DNA of 48,324 bases. It comes from Desulfacinum sp. (GTDB taxonomy: Bacteria > Desulfobacterota > Syntrophobacteria > Syntrophobacterales > DSM-9756). The notes beneath the pieces are model-generated. The model made no database searches and was not told the DNA's origin. It saw only the letters and a program-made list of their open reading frames with translations. This document shows, one piece after another, positions 27,131-35,231 of this stretch. How positions within the stretch are numbered: position 1 is the stretch's first letter; every line of letters starts with the position of its first letter. Made by a program: the position numbers and the translations under genes. The stretch is from contig JACIYN010000074.1 of the NCBI GenBank assembly GCA_014359885.1, forward strand, positions 1 through 48,324, written 5' to 3'.

Positions 27131-27206
27131 GGGCGGGTAACTCAGCGGTGAGAGTGCCATCCTCACACGGTGGAAGTCGAGGGTTCGAATCCCCCCCCGC
27201 CCACCA
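27131..27206 (+). tRNA. tRNA-Val (anticodon CAC)
   Basis: The sequence begins GGGCGGGTAACTCAGCGG; the anticodon stem CCATC/GGTGG encloses the loop CTCACAC, giving anticodon CAC. The T arm has GGTTCGAATC, the acceptor stem GGGCGGG pairs with CCCGCCC and CCA is encoded at 27204-27206. It lies 13 bases after the TPR gene. Confidence 0.97.
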
Positions 27207-27215
27207 GAAAGAAAA

Positions 27216-27248
27216 GGGGTTGCGATCGCAAGGTCGCAGCCCCTTTTT
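27216..27248 (+). terminator. Rho-independent terminator of tRNA-Val
   Basis: GGGGTTGCGA pairs with TCGCAGCCCC (one G-T pair) and is followed by TTTTTGTTTT. It is very similar to the terminator of tRNA-Trp at 14853-14889. Confidence 0.9.
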
Positions 27249-27253
27249 GTTTT

Positions 27254-27309
27254 GAGTGATGAGTGATGAGTGATGAGTGATGAGTGATGAGTGATGAGTG
27301 ATGAGTGAG
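27254..27309 (+). repeat. Heptamer tandem repeat (GAGTGAT), copy 1
   Basis: Seven perfect GAGTGAT units are followed by one imperfect GAGTGAG and then GGGGTCAGGGGTAGAGGGATA. The same arrangement recurs on the opposite strand near 40270-40356, so it is a dispersed element rather than a local slippage product. The 27250-27592 stretch otherwise holds only the possible gene tail listed separately. Confidence 0.95.
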
Positions 27310-27354
27310 GGGTCAGGGGTAGAGGGATATGGGATAGGGGGTACGAAGGCCGCC

Positions 27355-27600
27355 TTATTGCGTAAATCTGGGTGCCGCTTGAGAGCTTCCCGAGGCAACG
27401 GTTCGCAGGGGCTCCGGGTGGATGTCTTCCGTTGGGACGGCCGGGACATTCGCCATGAACCCCGGCTGAAATTGGAAAGGCGCCTGGAGCGCGTCTTCCG
27501 GGATGCGGACGAGCCATCCGCCCCGCATCCCCACGAGGCCCGCCGGGAGATCCAACGGCGAACCGAGAGCGAAGTCCGGATCCCCCATGGGTTCAAGGTC
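27355..27600 (-). other. Possible frameshifted C-terminal tail of the M23-like gene
   Basis: Immediately beyond the M23-like gene stop, another minus-strand frame reads LEPMGDPDFALGSPLDLPAG, then LVGMRGGWLVRIPEDALQAP and GFMANVPAVPTEDIHPEP. This is protein-like, with no independent start or ribosome binding site. It may be the original C-terminus separated by a frameshift near 27600-27650, or a broken separate gene. Confidence 0.35.
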
Positions 27601-28897
27601 TCGAAAAGGACGAGGGCACGTGGCGCCCCAGCTCGGCCAGGGCGCGGTGGAGGGCCTGTGTGGCAAAAGGGGAAGGCCCTTTTCGTGCGCCCGTCGGAAC
27701 GAACCTTCTGGCCCCGCGGATCGTTTCGTCGCAAAGGGAATCGCAAAAGGGGTTTCGGCTGATCTCGGCGAGGGTTTGGAGCATCGCGGCCCCCAAGGCT
27801 CGAGCGGTGTCCTCCGGCATGGGCCCTGCGGCGGCTTCGGTGTCCCAAAGGAGACACTGAAGACGAGCGGTGAAGATCAGGGCCTCGGCGGCGTAGGGAC
27901 TATCCGGATGTTCTGAGTGGTATGCCTTGTAAAGGGCCGCGGCCTTACGAATGGCGTTGGAATCGCCTTCGAATTCATAAGGCGCTTGCAAATGAAGGAA
28001 AAGGATCCTTCCCCGCCCCCCAAGGCCGAGAGTGGGCTTGAAGAATGTGGCGGTCGTGTAGCCGGCGGCTCCGTCCGTGGACGAGACCAACAGTGTGAAC
28101 CGTGACTCCGTGTCATTTTGGTAGACTTCGTGCACGAAAGCGAGCCTTCCGGGGCGGATCGAACCGATCGTTTCCCCGATGGGATACCCCTTGGGGATGA
28201 TCTCACGGTTATGACGCATTTCCTGCTTCGCAATCCTCGAATAAAGCGGTACGGCCTCAACGAACACGCCCTGGAGGATCCCCTCCTGCGCCGCCCTGTC
28301 AGCGGCATCCGCAACGGCCGGCGTCAATGCGCCGACCGCGGCTCCCACCACATCTAAGATGGTAGAAGGATCATCGGTCATTTCCTCAATTTGCTGTAAA
28401 GTGCATGTGCCTCCGCAGCTTTCCCCACCAACTAAATATGTACCTGAGTATCCGACACGCAATTCAACATGTACATGATCATCATAAGTTAATCCTATTT
28501 CCTCGCCTTTTTCTCTATATCCAAGAACAAGGTTTCTCATGTGAAGGAAAAAGAGCCTTTTGCCATTGGGTAAAATTACATAAGAAGCTTTTCCAAGCAT
28601 TTCAGTAGAAGAAAGTTTGTACTCGGCGGTTACAGGTGCGTAAATTGGTGTACCAGCCGGAGCTGAGTAATCAATACCAGGATGAGCTTGGTTTCCCATC
28701 CGATTATATGGCTGACCTAAATATCTGCAACTAATAGCATGATAGTTCGTTTTAAGTAGAAGTTTACCTAATTCTTCTTGCTGAGGAGTTCCCCCATTTG
28801 GGCAATCTTCGGTTGCATTTGTATTTGAATATATCCCCACAAACATACTAATTATTATAAAATAAACTACTTTTATCAATTTTATTTTCATTTTCAT
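27593..28897 (-). CDS. Secreted M23/LytM-like peptidase-domain protein with unknown C-terminus
   Basis: The 434-residue protein begins MKMKIKLIKVVYFIIISMFV, a Sec signal peptide. At about residues 60-150 it contains a LytM-type fold: NQAHPGIDYSAPAGTPIYAPV (HxxxD pattern) and, further on, DDHVHVELRVG (HxH). These are the metal-binding elements of M23 endopeptidases, although the spacing is shorter than usual. Residues 190-434 are unrecognised. The first 500 bases of the gene are markedly AT-rich while the rest is GC-rich like the genome, suggesting a mosaic gene. ATG 28897 is used; GTG 28906 and ATG 28891 are alternatives without better ribosome binding sites. The C-terminus may be frameshifted. 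Confidence 0.65.
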   Translation of the reverse strand: MKMKIKLIKVVYFIIISMFVGIYSNTNATEDCPNGGTPQQEELGKLLLKTNYHAISCRYLGQPYNRMGNQAHPGIDYSAPAGTPIYAPVTAEYKLSSTEMLGKASYVILPNGKRLFFLHMRNLVLGYREKGEEIGLTYDDHVHVELRVGYSGTYLVGGESCGGTCTLQQIEEMTDDPSTILDVVGAAVGALTPAVADAADRAAQEGILQGVFVEAVPLYSRIAKQEMRHNREIIPKGYPIGETIGSIRPGRLAFVHEVYQNDTESRFTLLVSSTDGAAGYTTATFFKPTLGLGGRGRILFLHLQAPYEFEGDSNAIRKAAALYKAYHSEHPDSPYAAEALIFTARLQCLLWDTEAAAGPMPEDTARALGAAMLQTLAEISRNPFCDSLCDETIRGARRFVPTGARKGPSPFATQALHRALAELGRHVPSSFSRP

Positions 28898-29149
28898 CTC
28901 GTTCACTTTCTATTTTTTTAAAGTCATAACCCTGAATCCGTGAACGGGAAAGCAGCAAGGTGACGGTGGAGCATTCGAAATTTATTTCGCGGCTAGTTGA
29001 CGCCCGGTTTCGGTCCTTCATACACTCTCCGGGCCTTCAGAAGCCGCAAAAATCGCTTGCGATGGCCATGTACTATGGGTCTCGAAACATAGGTGTCCCT
29101 TCAAAGCTCCGTAATCAGCTGGCTTACATGCTCTTGGACCAGTCCCTGG

Positions 29150-29870
29150 CTATGCCGGACAGAACCTAAGATATACTCTGCGAAAAGCGCAAAAAACCGG
29201 ACAGTGCCTTCCGAACTGAAGCTTCAACCGGCGGCCTGTTCGAATCACTCGGGCCGCCAGGTAGATCAGCTCCTGGTTCACCGTCCTTACTCGTCTGCGC
29301 TTCGCCGGATGGCGAACCGGCGAAAACCTCCCCCAAAATTCCGTTTTGTCCCAGAATGCGAAGGATGTTATGGGCAAATCCCCCGCGACTCAGCACCAGG
29401 GCATTGGTGGCGAATTTCCCGGAGCGCAATCCTTTCAAGTCCAAATCGGACTTGACCTCACTCTGAAACTGTTCGCGTGGCCCCCGCTTATCATGCAAGG
29501 CGATCACTTGAGCTTCGTCAAGGGATAACGACATCCACCAGCCCTCCAGCTCCAAGAGGGGCTGGATGAGCATTTGACCTTTCACGTCCGCTATCCTCTC
29601 GGTCACCCGGATCACCCGGAGAAACCGATAGCTCTTCCGGTCCCGGCGCCGTCTGACCCAAGTACTTGAGACCATCACCTTTTTTAGCACTCGGCGCTCC
29701 GTGGCGCGGCCTTGCCTAAGCGCCCGATCCCCTCAATAAACGCGACTCGATTGGTGCGGATTCCATATGATGACGAAGGCGACCTTGGGGTGTCGGCGAA
29801 GCTCCACAAGGGTGTCCAACGCATCGTGAGCCGCGTCCGCTCGCACCTTACTTAATCTCTCTGCTAATTT
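29150..29870 (-). pseudogene. IS1380-family transposase relic (frameshifted, 5'-truncated)
   Basis: Three minus-strand fragments in different frames together match the C-terminal half of an IS1380 DDE transposase as I know it. They are RADAAHDALDTLVELRRHPK (about 29735-29860), ALHDKRGPREQFQSEVKSDL with GKFATNALVLSRGG (about 29370-29550), and VNQELIYLAARVIRTGRRLK (about 29170-29310). At least two frame changes and loss of the N-terminal half make it inactive. It sits between the M23-like gene and the 3' end of the DUF4359-like gene. Confidence 0.8.
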
Positions 29871-30180
29871 TACTTGGGGTTTCAAGGACGATGAAATTCT
29901 TAAGAATCCCCAACGCCCGCAGCCTCTCGTCTCCGATGCGAGCCTGGTAGATGCTGAAGAACACATAGTCGGTCCGAAGGGTCTGCTGCTTCACATAACC
30001 ACTTACAAGTCCCCCTAAGAAAGGGGCGAGAAGATTAGCAGCGGAATCCGGGTTTTCCTTTTGAGCTTCGGTAAGGATGCATTGGTGGATGAAATGTTCG
30101 TAATCGTCCACGGAAGGGTTTGTATAAGCGAGGAGTCCGAAGATAGCGATCAGGAGCAGGACGCAAACGACGCCTTTCAT
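29848..30180 (-). CDS. Small membrane-anchored protein (DUF4359-like)
   Basis: The 110-residue product starts MKGVVCVLLLIAIFGLLAYTN, an N-terminal membrane anchor, followed by PSVDDYEHFI, an acidic helix and TDYVFFSIYQ...LGILKNFIVL. This pattern (TNPS...DY, then a conserved hydrophobic strand) fits the DUF4359 family, which has no known function. The ATG at 30180 has GGAGG 5 bases upstream. It is the last gene of the minus-strand envelope/signalling cluster, and its last residues (after FIVLE) may have been altered where the IS1380 relic abuts it. Confidence 0.65.
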   Translation of the reverse strand: MKGVVCVLLLIAIFGLLAYTNPSVDDYEHFIHQCILTEAQKENPDSAANLLAPFLGGLVSGYVKQQTLRTDYVFFSIYQARIGDERLRALGILKNFIVLETPSKISREIK

Positions 30181-30237
30181 GGGGCCTCCGACGGGACCGT
30201 TTGGGTTTGGCAACAACAGCTACGCTCTTCCTTCAGA

Positions 30238-30750
30238 TCAACGAACGACCCGGAAAGTGCATTCCTGTGTCACATGGACAGTTGCCGTCTTTTCCTGACG
30301 CGGGCGGGTTTCCACCTTGTGTTCGATGCGGTAGGTGCCGGGGAGCGTGTCCCCCGGCAAGACGAGACGCCCCTGGACTAGGTACGTGCCTTTTTCCAGG
30401 CTCTTGGTTTCCTCTTTCAAAGTGTAGAGAACTCGCCCTCCCCGTTTGAGGTTCCAGGTCTCACGAACAGTCATGGTTTCGGCTAGGCCCGACGGGCGCA
30501 CCGAGTATTCCGACACCATCTTGATCTCTTCACCCGGTTGGACCGTCTCGGGGAGGCATCGGATTGTGCCGGCCTTAAGATTTTCCCAAGAAGCATCCTC
30601 CGGGTTTTTCAATGTCCTTTTAAGTTCCTGGAAATCCTCCAAAAAGCGCGAAACCAGCTTGTCTGAGACAGCGCAACCGCAAAACAGCGGTCCCATCAGG
30701 AGAAGGGCAAACAGGAACGGAATGTGCGATCTCTTATGCAGTGTTTTCAT
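30238..30750 (-). CDS. Lipoprotein, paralogue of the glycine-zipper lipoprotein two genes upstream
   Basis: The 170-residue product has a lipoprotein signal peptide (FLFALLLMGPLFCGC, lipobox FCGC, Cys at about 26). Its C-terminal half is predicted beta-sandwich, including TYLVQGRLVLPGDTLPGTYR near residues 122-141. The same segment occurs in the 31650-32294 gene as YEVRGKLLLPENTLPGEYQ, so the two share a C-terminal domain. GGGGAG precedes the ATG by 7 bases. It lies in the cluster with the M48 peptidase, VWA protein and kinase. Function unknown; a periplasmic ligand- or partner-binding domain is inferred. Confidence 0.75.
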   Translation of the reverse strand: MKTLHKRSHIPFLFALLLMGPLFCGCAVSDKLVSRFLEDFQELKRTLKNPEDASWENLKAGTIRCLPETVQPGEEIKMVSEYSVRPSGLAETMTVRETWNLKRGGRVLYTLKEETKSLEKGTYLVQGRLVLPGDTLPGTYRIEHKVETRPRQEKTATVHVTQECTFRVVR

Positions 30751-30842
30751 GTTTCAGCTCCCCTTGCAAGACCCGCGGCGGATGGAAGGAAGCGGCTTTG
30801 CCGGCATAGATGCAAGAACTAGCCGCATCGGCACGGAATACC

Positions 30843-31637
30843 TCATGGACAAAGATCGAGATCCTTCCAATCTTTTTGAATCTTGTCCCGGATTTTCCGA
30901 AAACTGTCCGAATCGGAGATGTATCTTCCCCCGGGGATTTTCCGTTCCAGTAGTTTCTCGATTCGTGAGATTCTCTCCGACGGGTGGGATAAGGTCCCGC
31001 CTTGCCTCAGCCTGTGAATTAAGTCGAGCAACCCCTGAGGGTTGTACTCAGAACGATGGAGAACCACGACGGCCTGTTCATCCGCCTCATATTCCCGCTG
31101 TGGGCTGTCGATTTGTTTGAGAGACCCAGTGGTGATGGTCGCGGCGTCCCGAGTGCTCGCGCCCATCTCCGAAAAAAACACAAACAGGTTGTTGCCAAGA
31201 CGGGGTCCGCCGGAATTTTCGGAATCCAGGAAATGTCCCGCCAGGTGGTGGCCGATTTCATGGGCAAGAACGGCCGCCAGCTCCGATTCTGACCCGACAG
31301 AGACGACGGCTCCATCGGAAACGAAGACGGAGCATCCCTTGACCGAAAAAGCCTTTAAATCCAGGTCGCGAATCACATGGAAAGACCATGCAAGGCTTTC
31401 CCCAGGGCAGACCCCTTCCACAAGGCGCCGCCCCAGGGACTCAATAAAACGCGAAACGGGGTCGTGGGTGCTTCGGATCGGCCAGGTGGATTGGACCATG
31501 GATTTCGCTGATTTGAGAACCGCAGGCTCCCTTTCACGGCAGGCTTCCGATCCTTGCGTAAGGCCGTGGAGCCCGCAAAGGTGAAACAGAATCAGCAAAG
31601 GAGGAAAAATCCACCGCAGGGCCATGCTGAAGCGCAT
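30843..31637 (-). CDS. M48-family metallopeptidase, exported
   Basis: The 264-residue protein has an N-terminal signal or anchor (ALRWIFPPLLILFHLCGLHG), then an M48 zinc metallopeptidase domain with AAVLAHEIGHHLAGH (HExxH, about residues 125-130) and the downstream third-ligand region QREYEADEQAVVVLH (ExxxD, near 180). The upstream CSVFVSDGAVV...SELA fits the family. Relatives such as BepA and LoiP work in outer-membrane protein quality control. It has no C-terminal TPR domain, unlike BepA. A GGGA ribosome binding site precedes ATG 31637. The gene is 13 bases downstream of the glycine-zipper lipoprotein gene. Confidence 0.85.
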   Translation of the reverse strand: MRFSMALRWIFPPLLILFHLCGLHGLTQGSEACREREPAVLKSAKSMVQSTWPIRSTHDPVSRFIESLGRRLVEGVCPGESLAWSFHVIRDLDLKAFSVKGCSVFVSDGAVVSVGSESELAAVLAHEIGHHLAGHFLDSENSGGPRLGNNLFVFFSEMGASTRDAATITTGSLKQIDSPQREYEADEQAVVVLHRSEYNPQGLLDLIHRLRQGGTLSHPSERISRIEKLLERKIPGGRYISDSDSFRKIRDKIQKDWKDLDLCP

Positions 31638-31649
31638 TCCGTCCCTCGA

Positions 31650-32294
31650 CTATCCCTTCACCTGAAAACGCGCCGCAGACACATCGTAACTCGTCCCAGC
31701 CTTGATTTGCAGTTCCAGTTGGTACTCGCCCGGGAGCGTGTTTTCGGGAAGAAGGAGTTTTCCTCGTACTTCATATCCTCCCGGCTCTAAGTTTTTCTGT
31801 TGAGTGCCGAGATTCGCGACAACCTTTCCGTCCTTATCCTTAAAAATATAGGTTTCCTGCACGGCGACGTTTTGAAAGCTCTTCGGAACGCTCAGCGAAT
31901 AGTCGGCATGGAACTGCACAGGGTCTGTTTTTGTCACCATGGGGGACGAGCAGGAAATATCATTAATTTTAACAAGAGGGGTATCGGTTAGGGGGGTAAG
32001 GCCGTATATTTTCGCGTCTTGTTCAGCTGTCCTCACACGGTTCGCCTGATATTGGGCCAGCTTGACAGCTGCAAATCCCAGGGCGGCCCCTGCGGCGGCG
32101 CCGACCAACGCTCCCTTGGCATCACGACTCGTCAATGCGCCGACGGCTCCTCCCAATAGTGCCCCCACCACGGCGCCGCCGACTTGCTGTTGCGCTTGCT
32201 CAGGATCCGTGGTTGCACACCCGAGGAGCAGGAAGGCGCAACAAAGACTCAGGCTGACAAACGGGTTGGCGGCCAACAATCTGAATCCCCTCAT
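31650..32294 (-). CDS. Glycine-zipper lipoprotein with beta-rich C-terminal domain
   Basis: The 214-residue product has a lipoprotein signal ending FLLLGC, then a glycine zipper (VGGAVVGALLGGAVGALTS, then ALVGAAAGAALG) at about residues 40-80, and a C-terminal domain with YEVRGKLLLPENTLPGEYQ that it shares with the 30238-30750 lipoprotein. AAGGAG lies 8 bases before ATG 32294, which is preferred over the upstream start at 32330. It follows the VWA gene by 32 bases. A role in the outer membrane alongside the M48 peptidase is likely but unproven. Confidence 0.8.
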   Translation of the reverse strand: MRGFRLLAANPFVSLSLCCAFLLLGCATTDPEQAQQQVGGAVVGALLGGAVGALTSRDAKGALVGAAAGAALGFAAVKLAQYQANRVRTAEQDAKIYGLTPLTDTPLVKINDISCSSPMVTKTDPVQFHADYSLSVPKSFQNVAVQETYIFKDKDGKVVANLGTQQKNLEPGGYEVRGKLLLPENTLPGEYQLELQIKAGTSYDVSAARFQVKG

Positions 32295-32326
32295 GGGCCT
32301 ACTCCTTTCGATTTCGGCGTCCCTTC

Positions 32327-33481
32327 TCACTGGGGGGAGGAAGAAGAGTGAGCCTGAGGGGTGGGATCAAAGTAAGGATGGCCGCCCTCGGGCAGGCGCG
32401 GTATTACTGCATCTAGTCGCTCGATGGCTTGAAGGATCTGAGGCGCCGGCGGTGGTTCGATGGCTTCGAAGTAGCCGCTGTCATACATGAATTTCCCGCT
32501 GCCGGATGGATATTCAATGCCCAACTTAAAGCTGTGCTTTTCACCGTCCACAGGAGTAAACGCTTTGAAGGTGACCACGTAGTCTCCCTGAATGATGTAT
32601 TGAATCTCCTCTAGGGTTCGCTGCATTTTTTCGTAAGCTTCTCCAATAAGATAGTATTTACCGAAGGAGTTTTTGCTGATGGATTCCAGGTTCTTGAAAT
32701 ACTCTGGATTGATTTTCGTATATGCCAAGGAATAGATGGGAATGGGTATGGACAGGCCGGCGATTCGAGTGTTGAGTTCTTCCCGGGAAAGGGCGCTTCC
32801 CTCGTCCTTTCCATCGGACAGCACCACAATGGAGCAGGAAGCAACATAATCGGCGCCCTCAGGGTCTACAGATCCCTGGGGCGTCACTGCACACGCTTGC
32901 ATGGCGGCCCCGATGGTGTCATAAAGCCGAGTTTTCATGCCATCGCACTTGACGTCGGCGAGGCGTCTGCCCAGTGCTCCCGGATCCCTCTCGTACTCCG
33001 AAACAATTTCGTAGCCATCGGCCGTGTCTCGAATGGCCAATATCATCACCTGATCTTGGGGCCTTTTGCTGTCGATAAAACGCGCGCAAGCCGTCAGGGC
33101 CGACTCAAAGGGCAGCCCTGCCATGGACTTACTAGCGTCCAAAACGATCACGGTTCGCACCGGTTCCTTACGCTGTCGAAGGTTCTGGACCATATACTGC
33201 CTTTTCATGGGGTCGTAGCTGCGCCCCTTGACCATGAGGCCGATGTTGCGTTCATTCAGGTTGACAAGAGGCAAGCCGTCTTTATCGAATGTTCGGAAGT
33301 AAACCTGTACATAAGGGTAAAAGAAAGAATTTACATGGTACACTTTTAGCGCATACATCCCCGGCAAAGCGAACTGCGCCCGAGCGGTTTGGACATTTCC
33401 GGCGCAAAGGGATAACACCACCGCCCACAACATGGCGAAGATGAAGCCAAATCCCGGCTTTGTAAGTGTCGAATGCCTCAT
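32327..33481 (-). CDS. Exported von Willebrand factor A domain protein
   Basis: The 384-residue protein has a signal peptide cleaved near TARAQ (about residue 36), a beta-rich N-terminal domain (YALKVYHVNSFFYPYVQVYF) and a VWA domain starting at VRTVIVLDASKSM. The MIDAS motif DxSxS appears as D115-A-S-K-S, followed by the later YDTIGAAMQACA and VLSDGKDEGS elements. The C-terminal tail is proline-rich. VWA domains bind metal and mediate extracytoplasmic protein contacts. AGGAGG lies 7 bases before ATG 33481. It is encoded directly after the Ser/Thr kinase gene, so kinase, FHA-ABC and VWA proteins may act in one pathway. Confidence 0.87.
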   Translation of the reverse strand: MRHSTLTKPGFGFIFAMLWAVVLSLCAGNVQTARAQFALPGMYALKVYHVNSFFYPYVQVYFRTFDKDGLPLVNLNERNIGLMVKGRSYDPMKRQYMVQNLRQRKEPVRTVIVLDASKSMAGLPFESALTACARFIDSKRPQDQVMILAIRDTADGYEIVSEYERDPGALGRRLADVKCDGMKTRLYDTIGAAMQACAVTPQGSVDPEGADYVASCSIVVLSDGKDEGSALSREELNTRIAGLSIPIPIYSLAYTKINPEYFKNLESISKNSFGKYYLIGEAYEKMQRTLEEIQYIIQGDYVVTFKAFTPVDGEKHSFKLGIEYPSGSGKFMYDSGYFEAIEPPPAPQILQAIERLDAVIPRLPEGGHPYFDPTPQAHSSSSPQ

Positions 33482-33565
33482 GGTGTTCCTCCTGTGTTCT
33501 TGTTTGATGTTGCTGTTTGACCCGATGATGTCGGCGATCCCAGACACAAACAACCCAGCCCAGAC

Positions 33566-35221
33566 TCATCGCACCTTTGTGGTCTCGGTCTCTAGAATGA
33601 AGCCTCGTCTCCTATTGCCTTGATCATTAGTCCGTCTTTTCTTACTCCCCGTGACCGAGGACTTTGTCGCGGGGCGCTTGGCGGCTTCACTCGCCCTTCG
33701 CTGTTCAATGAGGCTGCCCATTGCCGAGCTGGTGGCTGGCTGTGTGATTCCTTTCGCTGCGGGCTTTGGTGACGCAAATGGTGGAGGCTGTGTCTTAGCC
33801 GGCCTGGAGGTCAACGGCGTCGGGGTTGGAGAAACCTCCGAGACGATCCCGGATCCTTGGGATTCAGAGGAAGCCGTTAGGGGCATCGGGGACTGACCGA
33901 CGGGGGTCTCTTCCCGTTTGGAGGCGCTTTCAAGTTGATGCGTGGGTTGTTGGTCGGGAGCGGACGAATGGGTCTCCTGAGAGTTCGAAGAGGTCGCCCG
34001 TTGAGCCCTCTCGTGCTGAATTATTCCTGGGGTCATAAGAAACCGGTGGGCGAGCACGGCCAAGCCCATCAGCCCGATGAGGACAAGCGCGCCCACCAGC
34101 AAGCGCATCCTTGATGGGAAACGGGATCTCTTGGGATCCGCTTGCCGGGAGCCTGAGTCTGCTGAAATCGGCAGGGAAGATCCGGGGAGTCCGGTTGCAG
34201 CTTTGGGGGGGACGGAGTCTAGCCGGATTGTCTGCACCATGGTCGATCCCAACGAGGTGTCTCCAACGACCACGGTTTCAAGAGTTTCCAAGATTTCCCT
34301 GACCGTCTGGGGCCTTTCGTTTATGTTGAGCTGCAAGGCCTTTTCGACCACTTCGCTGAGGGCCGGTGGAGTCTCGGGAGCCGCAACACTCAAGGGGACC
34401 AATTTCTTCCCCGCCACACGCTCGTGGGCGGCGGGAGGTACCGTGGCGGTCAGAACATAGTAGAACGTGGCACCAAAAGCGTAGATATCCGACCGTTCGT
34501 CGGTGCCCGTTCCCAACACCTGCTCCGGTGGGCTGAAACCATGGGATGCCGCTCGGGCCAGGGTGCGCGTGTATAGGGCCTCGTCGAAGGCCTTGGAAAT
34601 ACCGAAATCGATCAGCATCACCCGGTGATTTTCATTGATCAGAATGTTGTCCGGCTTAAGGTCCCGATGAATGATCGGCGGTTTTTGGGAATGGAGATAA
34701 TCCAGGGCCTCGCAGACCTGGCGCATCCAAGGTATCGCCACCGATAGGGGAACCCGGCCGCCGCTGGACTTGCAATACTGAGATAAGGTCTGGTTTCCGC
34801 CGAACTCCAGGATGAGATAGACCATTCCGTCCTGCTCGAAACGATCCAGGATGTCGGGAATAGATGGGTGATGGAGCTGACAAAGAACATTAACTTCCGT
34901 TTCATCGAACATGAGCGCCGGAATCTCCTTGAGGGCCCGGCGCTTTTTTTTTAATTTAATGTCGCGTACGAAGTAGGTGGCTCCGAACCCCCCCTTGCCC
35001 AACAATGTCTCGATCTCATATCGGTCCATCAAGACTTCGCCTTCATTGCGCAGGAAACCAAACACGCCTCGGATGGTGCCGTTGGGCGCCGTGTCGACGT
35101 AAGCCATTTCCTGCCCGCATTGAGGACAGCAATAGTCGCTTTGGCTCAAAGCCAGACGGCTTGTGGAGGTATGGCACCGACCGCAGGTCTGGCGGATTTC
35201 TTCACTGGACAAGGTCCCCAT
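33566..35221 (-). CDS. Membrane-anchored Ser/Thr protein kinase with N-terminal zinc ribbon
   Basis: The 551-residue Hanks-type kinase begins with a zinc-ribbon-like C13-x-x-C16...C32-x-x-C35 segment. The kinase domain (about residues 68-325) has the Gly loop GKGGFGATY, Lys98 in ALKEIP, the catalytic loop HRDLKPDN (Asp187) and DFG at about 206. A single membrane segment follows (LLVGALVLIGLMGLAVLAH, about residues 373-391), then a long low-complexity Ser/Thr/Pro-rich exterior tail without PASTA repeats. AAGGAG precedes the start. It lies 10 bases after the FHA-ABC gene; FHA domains bind phospho-Thr, so the transporter is a plausible substrate or partner. Confidence 0.92.
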   Translation of the reverse strand: MGTLSSEEIRQTCGRCHTSTSRLALSQSDYCCPQCGQEMAYVDTAPNGTIRGVFGFLRNEGEVLMDRYEIETLLGKGGFGATYFVRDIKLKKKRRALKEIPALMFDETEVNVLCQLHHPSIPDILDRFEQDGMVYLILEFGGNQTLSQYCKSSGGRVPLSVAIPWMRQVCEALDYLHSQKPPIIHRDLKPDNILINENHRVMLIDFGISKAFDEALYTRTLARAASHGFSPPEQVLGTGTDERSDIYAFGATFYYVLTATVPPAAHERVAGKKLVPLSVAAPETPPALSEVVEKALQLNINERPQTVREILETLETVVVGDTSLGSTMVQTIRLDSVPPKAATGLPGSSLPISADSGSRQADPKRSRFPSRMRLLVGALVLIGLMGLAVLAHRFLMTPGIIQHERAQRATSSNSQETHSSAPDQQPTHQLESASKREETPVGQSPMPLTASSESQGSGIVSEVSPTPTPLTSRPAKTQPPPFASPKPAAKGITQPATSSAMGSLIEQRRASEAAKRPATKSSVTGSKKRRTNDQGNRRRGFILETETTKVR

Positions 35222-35231
35222 TGCCCGCTCC

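Noticed and set aside
28960..29455. Short plus-strand frames next to the IS1380 relic
   Set aside because: They are antisense to recognisable transposase fragments.
32062..32490. Ala/Pro-rich plus-strand frame of 142 codons
   Set aside because: It is the complement of the glycine-zipper coding stretch and has no independent start signal.
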